64,000 nucleotides of DNA. It comes from Mesostigma viride. Its lineage: Eukaryota; Streptophyta; Mesostigmatophyceae; Mesostigmatales; Mesostigmataceae. A program made the position numbers and the translations under genes. Below the pieces are notes generated by a model. The model saw only the letters and a program-made list of their open reading frames with translations, was not told the DNA's origin and ran no database searches. Shown in pieces: positions 15,501-28,753 of this stretch (position 1 is its first letter; the number at the start of each line of letters is the position of its first letter). The stretch covers positions 62,001 to 126,000 of the forward strand of contig RPFO01000766.1 in NCBI GenBank assembly GCA_009746045.1. The letters run 5' to 3'.

Positions 15501-18291
15501 GGTCTACTGCCTTGGAACTCAACAGAGCGAAAGCGCACCAACCAGGCCTGACCAACATCCAGCAAATCATCCCACACATCACCCCCCTCACCGCAGCAAG
15601 CGCGTCCATGCCCAAGGTTGGCTACTTGCAGCCGCGCCAGCCATGTCATGGCTTCTCAACAGGATCACATGGAGCACCAATATTGCTCCTCTAGAAACAA
15701 ACCGTCCGCACCCACCGCGGCGAGCTCGTCCATGCCCTTGGCCACTTGCAGCCGCGCCAGCTGCGGCCACGGCACCACGATAGCCACCAGCGCGCACACG
15801 TTGCCCACCAGCGCGGTCAGCGTCAGCTTGAGACCAAACAGCAGCTCGACGCTCTCCGGGTGGAAGAGCGTGCCGAAGCCGATCAGGCCCGCCACCGCCA
15901 GCGCAAACCTGGGTGTCATGGGGGGTACGTAGCGTGCAAGGGGACAGGTAGGGTGTAGGGGAGTACGTAGGGTACAAGGGGACAGGTGGGGTGGTGGGGA
16001 ACACGCAGCGTGCAAGGGGACAGGTAGGGTGCAGGGGAGTACGTAGGGTACAAGGGGACAGGGACAAGGCAAGGGAGGAGGAAGGGTACACAGGATGAGG
16101 AAGGGTGCAAGTTGGGCGTAACAACTTCAACTAGCAAAAGCGTGCCACATCTCATCAGGCCAGCCACCAGCAAACCTGTACCAAGGCGGATAACCGACCG
16201 GGGGCATCGGCAGGGGGGGTCAGGGTTGGGGCCTGGGGTTGAAAAGATCGGACAAATACTTTGACACACGGCTAAGGATGCGCGTAGACGAGGGTGGATT
16301 TGGTCGGCTGCCTCCCTGGGATGCTTGTTTGAGCGTTGGCGGTGAGATCGGTGGGCGGGTCCCGTGTTTGGAAAGTTGGGCGCATGGGATCGGATGGGGC
16401 GCAGGTGGTGCCCTTTGCAGTGGCGTGGGCGAGCCTAGTGGCGTGGGCGAGCCTATGCAGTGGAGTGGGCGAGCCTAGTGGCGTGGGCGAGCCTATGCAG
16501 TGGAGTGGGCGAGCCTATGCAGTGGCGTGGGCGAGCCTTCACATGCAGTCTGAAAGGTCATCGGCATGGGCGCTGGCGGATCCATCGACTACCACCCGAC
16601 CGGACACGTTCGAGTGCAAGGATTGCCAAACGGAACCCACACAGCCACACGCCCAGGATGCACGTGCCCAGGAAGCACATGAGCCATGCTCCACGTTGGA
16701 GTAGGAGCAGCATGCACATCCGCGGAACACAGGCACGCGACACAGCTTGCGAGCAAGAGGAGGCGGATCTACAAAGCTATGGCACTGTTGTGCCTCCAGC
16801 GCAGTCCGCCACGTGGTATACAATCAGCTTCCTCATTATACCACCCCCGCCCCCGTCCCCCCCTTCCCGGCTCAAATGCCGTGTAATCCGCCCCTCGCTC
16901 TTGCATCTTTAGCATGTACAACAGCTGCTTGCGTTGCGGAATCACGTGCACGTCCTTATGCACGTGATGCGTATTCGGCTTGTGTCCGTGTGCCGATTCT
17001 GCTCGTTGGTGCAGCTCCGGGTCCACCCTCTCCCACCCACTCCCCAGTCCCCGTCACCCCCTTCACCCTAGCACCCTCTCGCCCTGCAGACTGCGAGGTA
17101 TCAACCGCCCCTTCCCCGTGCAGAACCTCAGGCAGCGCCCGTTCCCTGTTTCACGGTCCTGTTGCAGGCAGGGGTAGCAGAGGAGGGCATGGGACCGACG
17201 TGGCCGCTCACCCACACATCACGCGCGCTCACCGTTTCACGATCTGGTTGTAGTCCGGGTATGCCAGTAGTATGCACACGGGGATGAGCGTGCCCAGCGT
17301 GGCGCCGTACGAGGCACCGAACACGGCGCGGCAGATAAGCAGCGACTGGGGGGGTGGGGGCGGCCATCCGACAGTTGCATGATTGGAAGGCGAGAGACAA
17401 TAGGGTCGCAGTGAGACAGGAGGGCAGTGAGACAGTAGGGCAGTGAGACAATAGGGCAGTGAGACAGTAGGGCAGTGAGACAGTAGGGCAGTGAGACAAT
17501 AGGGCAGTGAGACAATAGGGCACTGAGACAGTAGGGCAGTGAGACAATAGGGCAGAGAGACAATAGGGCAGTGAGACAATAGGGCACTGAGACAGTAGGG
17601 CAGTGAGACAATAGGGCAGTGAGACAATAGGGCAGTGAGACAATAGGGCAGTGAGACAATAGGGCAGTGAGACAGGAGGGCAGTGAGACAACAGGGAGAC
17701 AAAGGGACTGCTAATCAGCAGGCAGCGAGGAAACGAGCAAGGGGGGAGAAGAGAACAAAGGATTGAAGGCAAGGGAAAACTGCGGCTACCGCAATTGCAG
17801 CAAGGCAAAGGACAAGGAAAAGCTTGAGGAAGGAGAAAGGGGGGCCACCAGGAAGACAGGATTGCAAAAGAGACAGCACGGGGGGCAGCAGGACCGTGGG
17901 CAGGTCTGGAGCAACTTAAAAAGAATCAAGTGCTGCATCAACACTCAAGTGCCCCACAAGAGGAGCATCATACTGCCCACAGCAGCAACAATCAAGTGGC
18001 CCCACCGGAGGAGCATCGTACAGCTCATAGCAGCAACGCTCAGATAGCTGCCTCCTATTGCCAGCATGATACTCACCACAGCCTCCTGGTGCCAGCATGA
18101 TGTACTCACCACAGCGGCAAGGAAACATCCGATGGAATTAGAGATGGCCGCATGGATAGTTTTCCCGAGCGTGATGTTGGTGGCGACGAGGGCGATGACC
18201 GACGCGAAGAACGGGCTGGTGAAGTAGCCCGCGGTCGTCTCGTTCAGGGCCAGGACTCCCCCAAGCACAGCCGCCAGCCCCGTGCTGCTCG
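600..18291 (-). CDS. FUSC-family multi-exon membrane protein (gene model)
   Basis: Large minus-strand gene assembled by eye from about 14 exons. Approximate exons in transcription order: 18291-18114, 17349-17232, 15908-15718, 14150-14072, 13489-13323, 12569-12396, 11742-11623, 9751-9577, 8555-6868, 5470-5235, 4752-4560, 3402-3093, 2047-1905 and 790-600. Most have clear AG before and GT after. The protein has an N-terminal hydrophobic half, a long soluble middle and a second hydrophobic half near the C-terminus. This is the architecture of FUSC / aromatic-acid-exporter (YccS-like, fungal DUF2421-like) proteins, proposed to export small aromatic or organic anions across a membrane. The substrate is not visible. 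The first exon(s) upstream of 18.29 kb and the true 3' end were not identified. The 14150-14072 exon has no convincing acceptor. Family assignment is from the overall pattern and is moderately sure. Confidence 0.68.
1187..1410. repeat. (GGTTGGCT)n octamer satellite
   Basis: About 26 near-perfect GGTTGGCT units, degenerating at the 3' end and followed by a short GT run. It lies inside an intron of the minus-strand FUSC gene. It translates as Trp/Leu/Val/Gly or Gln/Pro/Ser/Thr repeats, which should not be read as genes. Confidence 0.9.
1735..1865. repeat. 22-bp tandem repeat in FUSC intron
   Basis: About five diverged copies of a unit like CTTGGGGTGGCGATGTTGTA. It lies immediately downstream (in minus-strand sense) of the exon at 2047-1905. 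Confidence 0.75.
3093..4752 (-). CDS. FUSC gene: C-terminal membrane-domain exons
   Basis: Exon 4752-4560 (after a CCACACACAG acceptor) encodes [20 protein letters not shown] followed by a glycine/alanine-rich helix ([18 protein letters not shown]). The donor is GTGGGTGG. Exon 3402-3093 encodes four hydrophobic segments, including [44 protein letters not shown] and [17 protein letters not shown], with donor GTAAGC. This matches the second FUSC bundle and is the most convincing part of the gene. The two later exons (2047-1905, beginning [14 protein letters not shown]; about 790-600, [17 protein letters not shown]) give a soluble helical tail with a Cys-x2-Cys pair. Confidence 0.72.
4197..4409. 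repeat. (TTCC)n microsatellite
   Basis: Roughly 53 perfect TTCC units, 213 bp, in a FUSC intron. Both strands are open in all frames across it, giving spurious Pro-Ser-Phe-Leu or Lys-Glu-Gly-Arg reading frames. Confidence 0.97.
5700..6430. repeat. 31-bp minisatellite
   Basis: About 23 tandem units of a 31-bp sequence containing GTGAGCATGCGTGAGCGTGA followed by TGACRAGGGA. Two variants (TGACAAGGGTCG and TGACGAGGGAGG) alternate in blocks, suggesting higher-order duplication. It sits in the intron between the long low-complexity exon and the exon at 5470-5235. Open frames here are repeat artefacts. Confidence 0.92.
6868..8555 (-). CDS. FUSC gene: long low-complexity exon
   Basis: A 1.7-kb exon of the same minus-strand gene. 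The acceptor CTGCACAG lies just before the first codons. It opens with a short helical stretch ([18 protein letters not shown]) and then runs for about 500 residues of Ser/Pro/Gly/Ala-rich, apparently disordered sequence with an Asn/Thr run near 7020-7110. Such insertions between two membrane domains are common in volvocine-type algal proteins. The donor is placed near 6868 because the frame becomes implausible beyond it. The reading frame is open throughout, which for a GC-rich alga is weak evidence on its own. The helical start and the splice sites carry the argument. Confidence 0.55.
10395..10422. repeat. poly-G tract
   Basis: Two G runs separated by one C, in a FUSC intron. Length calls here are unreliable in any sequencing method. 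Its only interest is as a possible G-quadruplex. Confidence 0.7.
15718..18291 (-). CDS. FUSC gene: N-terminal membrane-domain exons
   Basis: Three exons of the minus-strand gene encode alanine/glycine-rich hydrophobic helices. Exon 18291-18114 gives a helix around [13 protein letters not shown] followed by [16 protein letters not shown]. Exon 17349-17232 gives [18 protein letters not shown] and ends in a basic residue pair. Exon 15908-15718 gives [18 protein letters not shown] and then two more helices before an amphipathic stretch. Spacing of roughly 20-residue hydrophobic segments fits the first FUSC transmembrane bundle. The intron between 17.23 and 15.91 kb holds a degenerate second copy of the third exon's start (about 16119-16180) and several minisatellites. 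Confidence 0.65.
15920..16085. repeat. tandem repeat of GGGTACRWRGGGACAGG type
   Basis: Imperfect tandem array, with units of about 17 and 34 bp, directly beside the acceptor of the exon at 15908-15718. It is intronic in the FUSC gene. Confidence 0.65.
16424..16545. repeat. 18-bp tandem repeat
   Basis: Alternating units of GTGGCGTGGGCGAGCCTA and a variant beginning TGCAGTGGAG. Intronic in the FUSC gene. Confidence 0.8.
17402..17700. repeat. 16-bp minisatellite
   Basis: About 18 copies of GACAATAGGGCAGTGA with a GACAGTAGGGCACTGA variant. It lies in the intron between the first two FUSC exons seen here. The long open frames on the minus strand are repeat artefacts. Confidence 0.92.
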
Positions 18292-19830
18292 CGCGGTGCC
18301 GTTACACGGGGGCAGGTGCCAGCAAAAACTTGTAAGCGAAGCAAATGCATTGATGTAGACGGCCTTTTCTGCAGCTTAGCATGCAGAACCATGCATCCGA
18401 GGGAAACGGAGGTGCTTGCCTAAAAAATGCGACATGAGGAAAGAAACGCCATCAAGGACGCAAGAGCTACCACAATCAGTGTCTTGTCGAAATAAGCACA
18501 AAATCCAAACCATAGCTGCTTCCAGCATGCAAGCCAGCCAGTGTAGAATGTGGGGCATCAAAATTTCGTGCAAGCCGGGTTCGCAATGGCGTCACATTTC
18601 CTCCCCTCCCTCTTACGCAAGATTGCCCAATGCAACTAGGCCACCGTGCAAGTCCATTGTTAGGTGTTGTAGACGTGCAGGCAAAATCATGCCTCATCTG
18701 GACAACATGTAACCTACTAACAGCAGCCTTGGGCTGACAGTAGCAAGAGTTTCTGGCGCACCGTGCGCTATATGAATAAGCATGCCGAATGTCCACATAT
18801 TCCGGTGCGACGTCGTCCCTGCTCGCGATCGCCATCCCTGCTCGCGATTGATTCGCATTTCCTGCAACATGTCTCTAGTAAGGCGGAAGTGCCGAGAGAA
18901 ACTCACCGAAAAGCATACTGTACTCTCCGATAGAACCGTGCCCGTGCATGCGTGTTACTTCTTCCGTTTCCCAGCATGACAGCCCGGTTGTATTGGTAGC
19001 GGAGAGCAATTAACTCACGTAAGTTGAAACAGAACGCAGCGATAACCCATTAGAATGAGCTGGGCCGACCTTGCGGCTTGATTAGTAAACTGACGCACTC
19101 ATTGAGCAGCTCCGTCTGGCCGGGAGGCCTTAAGGACTACTGCATAGCGGGCCTTGCAAGGATCGCATGTGGGAGACGGAGTAATCAAGATTGAATTGGT
19201 GGCATCGTCCTGTAGCCGCTGCCGTTCATAATCGCCGACGTCACTGTGAAGTGTGAACCAAGGGCACTGCGCACGTGACACGCGTGACCCCTTGCAGGTT
19301 GTCACAAATCACAGGGCATGCCACGCGGCAAGTACCGGGCACCAAGGTACTAAGGGTCTGCGTACAATACAGACTGTACAGAGTCGTCGGATATGTCGCC
19401 ACAATGGTGGTTGACCCAACAAATTATAGTTATGGTCGACTCCCTCGTTGCTCACTGCTCGATCCTGGCGGAGCTTTCCCTGTTTTCCATGCACGTTTGC
19501 GTCAATAAACATTGTAGGTTCTTGTCACCACGCCATTACTACGTCCCTAGTCGTAAGGTAGTCGGGAATCAACTTGGAAGGTGACATTTTTACGTCATAA
19601 TCCATACCTCGAGGCTCGAATCGCCTGGCATCTTCAATTGCAGACCAGCGCAGTAAGCCAGGCAGGACATACCTGTGTATGGCATCATACTTGTAGCGTC
19701 AGTCTTTCTCCGCGGTTCGCACATCCTGAAATCCACCTACGCACATTCCCGGGAAGATGCGGTGACGTATTGCATGCTAGTTTCGCGCTAGAGAAAGTTT
19801 CACAAGCCTGTCGCGCATGGTGGAGCCTCA

Positions 19831-23324
<3,494 letters not shown>

Positions 23325-23708
23325 ATAGACAGCATGCAGACCTGTACGTGCCATCGATCATTGTATATCCCCGTGCATGAGTACTCTAGTGAGCTAGCCT
23401 CTCCTAGTGAGCTCCTAGCTAGTTCTACCATGTATTGCACCGGCCCGTGACTTGCATGCCTCTTAGGCGTAAGTGGGACAAGGATGGTCCAGTATCAAAG
23501 AGCTACAACCAGCACAGCCAAGGATGGCCGGTCCGATATGTCCGTAGCTGCACATGTCAACCAGGTGCTCCAGGGGCTCTGCTGGCCCAGACACCTGACA
23601 ATATATTAGCTTAGCTGCAGCTCATTTGGATGAATCGCATTCATTTAAAATGCATATATGCGCAGCTACATTAGTTACATAACAAAGGGTTTGTTAACAA
23701 CTCATGAG

Positions 23709-24475
23709 TCATAATACAGTCATTATAAACCACGTTAAGTTGCGATAGACGCGCCTAAAATTAATATTCGGTGTACGTCGCAACTTAACGCGGCAACGCA
23801 ACTTAACGGTAGAGTTAGGCTAGCATCCCACCCGGCCCTCCTAGCTCCTCTCACGGACTTCCATACGTACGCGGCATTCGACAGCTCTCGTCAAGCCCTA
23901 TCCAGCCGCATGATCAAATAAAGCCACCCAATGTCCGTTTTCCTGTTTTTCCATACCAGGTATCTTTTCGTAATTTTTGTGAGAAAGGCGGGCCGGCTGC
24001 CGCAATACAGGCGCCCGAGCCCTGCCGAGTGCAGCCGGCCAGCCAGCCGCCACACAGTGCGTGAGTGCCTGTCAGATTTACTTGTACCACAAATGTGCCA
24101 TCATGTGCGCCCTGCATGCTACTGATAGTGTACCGCAGTCCGCAGGCTGCAAATCAGTAATTGGAATCGCAAGGTTGCATTCGCGCAGATTCACGCCTTT
24201 CAGCTAGGCGGGGACCGTCTGCGCGCCAGGGGAGCTTGCGTATTTTGCCGCCTAAAGCCACATAGCGGGTCGAGAGTCCGGACTTGGCAAAAAGTGGCCT
24301 CCTGCGCGGCAAAAAATGGCCTGACACCTACAAATTTATTGAGTCATTATCGCGTTAAGTTGCGATGGCAACGATGCTTAAGTTGCGGTCGCCGCCCAAA
24401 CTTTCGGCGTCGCAACTTAACGCAGTAACGCAACCTTAAGAAACGCAACTTTACGCCGTAATGACTGTATAATGA
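23709..24475. mobile_element. MITE-like element with imperfect terminal inverted repeats
   Basis: The left end TCATAATACAGTCATT is mirrored at the right end by AATGACTGTATAATGA, and both are followed inward by copies of CGTTAAGTTGCG. The motif CGCAACTTAACG and its reverse complement recur at least six times near the two ends. The interior (about 500 bp) has no convincing gene. This fits a non-autonomous DNA transposon of about 0.77 kb. The target-site duplication was not resolved. Alternatively these may be two adjacent smaller palindromic elements. Confidence 0.6.
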
Positions 24476-25018
24476 TAACATGCATGAAAATACAGGCCAT
24501 GCACACTGCTTTTAAATGCATGTTGCATATCAGCTCAATGGCATCCTGGGTTGGCGGTGCGCGACATGCATGCATAATTGCAAAGCAACTATTATGTACG
24601 TATTTACACGAATCTGCGATTGAGATACAAGAATACCTAAGGTGATAGACCTTTGCAAGCCTGTACTGGGCAACCTGCATGTGCAGGATGAGGTATGTTT
24701 CTCACACATGCATGTGCACAGGGCCTTCCCGTTGGCCCATTATCATGTGACACTGGGATACTTTCAAATAACAATAGGAGCCACCTGACAGCGAGTGTGG
24801 GCAGCCAGACTTGCAAAATCCTCCGCACAACCAGAGCGCTTGCACAGTGTACATCGGAAGCAAAGGCGCCTGTCTGCACGCCGCAACATCCCTGGCCCCT
24901 AAAACCCAGCCCCCTCCACCACGCCATCATGGCTTCGCCCCCCCTGCCCGTGTAGGCTTCGTGATGGGTCCTTTTGCCTCGTCCTAGGTCATCACGGCTG
25001 CGGCCTCCATGTCTATCA

Positions 25019-26215
25019 TCATGGCTTTGGCAGCGCCTTGGTGGACCCCTTGGTGGGCGACCGCCCGCTCTCGCTGTACACGGTGCTGGTCTTGTAAGTC
25101 CGCTCCTCGGGGTGCAGCGTGTAAAAGGGGTCCAGCGTGTGCTGCTTGACCCACGGTGGCCGGAACGCGTAGTACACCCAGCCGTCCCCGGGCGAACAGT
25201 CCCAGTTTTCCACCGCCTTGGTCAGCTGGTACTTTAGGACGACCTCGTTGCAGCGGACCATGACGTTCATGTAAGCGGTCAGGCCTGGCAGCGACTCGAC
25301 GGTCTCCACGCGGAACTTCACCACCCACATCCCCTCCTCGTTCTCGTACACCATAAACTCGGTCTCCCCCCAGTCCTCAGCGACCATCTTGGTGATCTTG
25401 CCCAGGATGTCATGGTTGAGCGCTTTCGAGGGGACATCGGTGAGCCGGCCCGAGCCCTTCCCGGTCGGCTTGAACGGGCCCGCCAGGATCTTGGAGTCCT
25501 CCATCCACTTGGCGCGCAGGGCCTCGTCTTGGGCGGACTCGATCGGGTCGCTCTGGTAAGGGTACGTGGCCCCCTCGATGAACGCGTCTTGGTACTTGGC
25601 GCGGTGCTCGTTGCCGGCGCCCGGCAGGAAGTCCTTGGCGGATATTTTCAGCCGCGCCGCCTCGCTCTGCATGCGCTCCGCTGCGCGCACCTCATCGGTG
25701 AGCTCGTACGGAGAAGGGATGTAGGGGAAGTCCGAGAAGAGGCCACGCTTGGTGGCGGGGTCCTGGGGGAGCTTCAAGTTGTCGGCCAGTGGCACCGATT
25801 TGCGGCTGTTCATCTCCTGCAATGTCATCCGTGCCAGCGTGATCTCGTTCGCCTTGATGTGGTTCGGCAGCTTCTGCAACGTGTCGTAATTGCCGCTCTC
25901 GAACGCGCGACGCACGGCGTCTTGCTCGCTGTTCAGGTATTCCGGCAGCACGGACGACACGTTGGGAAGGGCGTACCGAGGTGGGGCAACGAAGCTCCCG
26001 CCGTCCTCACCAGCTTCGGGAAACATCTCCGATATCTGGAAGATGCCCTCCCTCTCCCCGTCGCTAGTCAGTCGGCGGCGTGGGAGTGGCATGTCGCTGG
26101 ATCCGATCGTCCGGGCATCGGCCAGCGTGCTGAAGTCACCCACAGACTCGAATGCTGAGCCACGGGATTCCTCTCGCGTCTGGATATCCCGTGGGTCTCC
26201 ATCGTCTTTGATCAT
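25019..26215 (-). CDS. unrecognised intronless protein, about 398 aa
   Basis: Long open frame with balanced composition. ATG at 26215 is chosen as the first Met, eight codons after a GTG. The N-terminal 80 residues are acidic and Ser-rich. Residues about 85-250 are helical and charged (SEQDAVRRAFESGNYDTLQK, LARMTLQEMNSRKS). The C-terminal third looks like a beta-rich domain (TEFMVYENEEGMWVVKFRVE, then NVMVRCNEVVLKYQL) with several Trp and Tyr residues, and the protein ends in a basic Ser/Lys/Pro tail. I do not recognise the family. The mix of proline turns such as LAGPFKPTGKG and aromatic patches is reminiscent of ciliary microtubule-associated proteins, but this is a weak impression only. 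It stands alone, with no clear partner genes. Confidence 0.6.
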   Translation of the reverse strand: MIKDDGDPRDIQTREESRGSAFESVGDFSTLADARTIGSSDMPLPRRRLTSDGEREGIFQISEMFPEAGEDGGSFVAPPRYALPNVSSVLPEYLNSEQDAVRRAFESGNYDTLQKLPNHIKANEITLARMTLQEMNSRKSVPLADNLKLPQDPATKRGLFSDFPYIPSPYELTDEVRAAERMQSEAARLKISAKDFLPGAGNEHRAKYQDAFIEGATYPYQSDPIESAQDEALRAKWMEDSKILAGPFKPTGKGSGRLTDVPSKALNHDILGKITKMVAEDWGETEFMVYENEEGMWVVKFRVETVESLPGLTAYMNVMVRCNEVVLKYQLTKAVENWDCSPGDGWVYYAFRPPWVKQHTLDPFYTLHPEERTYKTSTVYSESGRSPTKGSTKALPKP

Positions 26216-26239
26216 CGTGTTCCCAGCACTTAAAACCAC

Positions 26240-27913
26240 ATCAAGTCCTTAATTGCATCAAAGGAGGTGCACGGTGCAGCTCGTTGTTTGCTGTGGTGGG
26301 GTATCAATCTAAGGTATGACGATCAGCTTCATGCCTCTACAACTCCTTGTCCGTGTAAAATTGCGCGGATCAAGCAACCATTGAAGAGCTCAGCCGCCTG
26401 ATCATTCACAAATCATGTCGGTGGCCAATCCACTGCATTGCAGGCCAACAGATGCGACGAGTAGATCATCGTGACACAGCGTACCAGCAAGTATGGACGC
26501 CATTGTCTATGTAGAGATGAGCTATTGCCAGTAATATTGCCAGGAGCTGAAAGAAAAAGCAGCTGCTAAAAAATTACGTCGTATTTGCGGCGCTGTGGTG
26601 TAAGTTTTTTGTACGTGGTTGCTTTCATGGAACCTGAACCCTGTCGTTCCAACTCAGCTCCTCTAGACCGGCATGATGTCTACAAAATTAACACGTGAGG
26701 CTACAGGTTGTACGTGATCAGGACTGGTGCATGTGACAGCACGCTCGCTCATCCTCGTGTGACCGAGTGACCGTAAGCTTACAGTAGGCTAAAATGCCAG
26801 GCTCAGCCTGGGCTAAGTATAGACTAGAGACCCTTAAATCATGAATATGAAATCTGAATAGATAACCTGTCCGTCGACACTCGACCGTCATCAGCCCTGA
26901 TCCCGTATAGCGATTAGCGGGACCCACCGACTGCTCTCTCCTGTATAGTGTATACAGTAGGTCCTGTATACTGTAGGTCTGTAGCCTGTAACTTGTAAGA
27001 GCCTGTTGGGTTGAAGTGTTGAACGTTGGGTTGAGTTGAGTTTATTGTCCCCGCGCCGGTGGTCGAGTTCATTATTTCCCGCGCCGGTGGTCCGACAGGG
27101 TAGAAGAGCCTTCAGGCTGTCAGATAGGTCGTGGCCTCGTGGGCTCGTAGCTGTCGGCCTGTTGCCTGTCGGCAGTCGGCATGGCAAGTAAAAACGTGTA
27201 TACGTGAATCCGCCACCTCAACCTCAAACCTTACTTCCGACGTACATACAAAATCTACAAAAGTGAACAAAACTACAAATGTACTACAGGTAAGGGCGAT
27301 GGTGAACGTACTTTCGTGACGTATTTTCGTCAGGACGACACTCATCAGACAGCACGAACGCGACGTGAATATTGCGCAAAATGCCTGGCAAACAAGGGCT
27401 AAACGGGAAAAAATTGCCAGCTTTTTTGTCAATAATAATCACTCAGATCACCTGGTGAGCTCTTTTCGTTGCATCCTGGCCAGATGCCGACAACCGAATT
27501 ACTCGGGTGAGGAGTGAGGATAGCGGCTTGGAGCAGAAAGGACTGAGATTGAAGACGCAAATTATATTCGGCATTTAGCCTTAAGTTTGATTGCCGGGAA
27601 TCGTCTTGTGCCTCCTAAGCTAGCCGGCCGGACCTAGTGTTATATAATGCGGATTATATGCAGGATTGATCAGCGGGGCACGCCGGCTCGGATCGCGCGT
27701 GCAAAGATATTAGAATTATGTTGAGTGCGGCAGCCGCCTTGTACTTTGGCTGCCAGGGATGCTCGAAACTCGACTTTTTTTCTTCGGGCACCTAGCCAAT
27801 GCTGATTTTTAGGTAGTACAGGGGGGTTGTGTAATAAGTTTTCCGGGCTCTTTTGAGGACAGTTGCGGCTACGCGCCTCTAAGAAATTGCCGGTCTACCC
27901 AAATACAATATAC
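26240..27913. other. intergenic, no gene recognised
   Basis: I see no convincing gene. Short local repeats are present: two copies of CCCGCGCCGGTGGTC at about 27050-27095 and several GTATAC/CTGTA-rich stretches at 26940-27000. Confidence 0.5.
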
Positions 27914-28753
27914 ATGCGGAAGGCTGCACGGGTTGCTTTTATTTTTGCTTTATTGTGCTCGAGGGTTACAGCCAAAGTGCCAGACAGAGTGTTCTGCGTC
28001 GGTTTCAACAAGACGGGCACGCGGACGTTGGCAAGGCTTTTAGGAGAGTTGGGGAAGCGTTGCTGCCACGATTTCTCCTGGGCATATCAAACACGGCGGC
28101 ACAATGCCACCTACTTTGAGCAAAGCGCTTGCTCCTCCTTCGCAGATGGGTACTGGATCAACTATGCCTGGCTAGCGCACACATTCCCTGGGTCAGCATT
28201 TGTGCTAAATACCCGGCCCCTGGAATCATGGCTAATCTCCCGCCACGCGCATGTTGAAAGCAACCACGCTCACAGCAAGCCCGCAAACCAGCACGCGCGA
28301 AACACGCCCGATGACGTCTGTGATTGGATCAGGTCCAGGGAGAGAACCCACCGGGACATCCTCCGCTTCTTCGGCTGTACGCACCCCCGCGGGCGCGTCA
28401 CGAACGGTGATATTTTTAGCGTGAACGTCACGCAAGGGCCCCCCGCCCTATTCACTGTGATAGACGTGGTCAAGGACGGGTCTACCGTCGTGAAGCAGCA
28501 GCTGGCACGATTGCTACGGGGCCAGGTGGGCAGGGGCAATCACAAGGTGGGTGCCACGCAGCCCAACGATGCTGAAAATAGTGTCCACGAGGGCACCCGG
28601 TCCCGGGATGAAATCGACCGGAGCAGTGTTTGTGTGCTGGCGGTTCTGAATGCGCTGGCCCTCTCACCAGCGGAGCGTGCCGAGGAGTTGCTGCTGGGCC
28701 GCACCGTGCCCTTGCTACCGCCAAACTTCAACGGAAGTGCGTGCCCTGGGTGA
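27914..28753 (+). CDS. sulfotransferase-like protein with signal peptide
   Basis: 279 residues from the ATG at 27914; a TTG 17 codons upstream is less likely. Residues 1-20 form a signal peptide or anchor (two basic residues, then AFIFALLC). Residues 28-38, CVGFNKTGTRT, match the 5'-phosphosulfate-binding loop of the sulfotransferase family, which transfers sulfate from PAPS to a carbohydrate or protein, usually in the secretory pathway. A downstream stretch around NTRPLESWLISR could correspond to the 3'-phosphate-binding region. The gene is intronless and uses a different style from the split genes to its left. Such single-exon sulfotransferases occur in algae and also in large algal viruses, so a viral or transferred origin is possible. 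The C-terminal 80 residues look low-complexity. Confidence 0.7.
   Translation: MRKAARVAFIFALLCSRVTAKVPDRVFCVGFNKTGTRTLARLLGELGKRCCHDFSWAYQTRRHNATYFEQSACSSFADGYWINYAWLAHTFPGSAFVLNTRPLESWLISRHAHVESNHAHSKPANQHARNTPDDVCDWIRSRERTHRDILRFFGCTHPRGRVTNGDIFSVNVTQGPPALFTVIDVVKDGSTVVKQQLARLLRGQVGRGNHKVGATQPNDAENSVHEGTRSRDEIDRSSVCVLAVLNALALSPAERAEELLLGRTVPLLPPNFNGSACPG

Noticed and set aside
17128..17808. Cysteine/serine/leucine-rich repeat frames
   Set aside because: Produced by the 16-bp minisatellite; only the short FUSC exon at 17232-17349 inside this span is supported.
25019..26215. Assignment as a ciliary microtubule-associated protein
   Set aside because: Only a vague resemblance in Pro/aromatic pattern; no motif precise enough to name a family.
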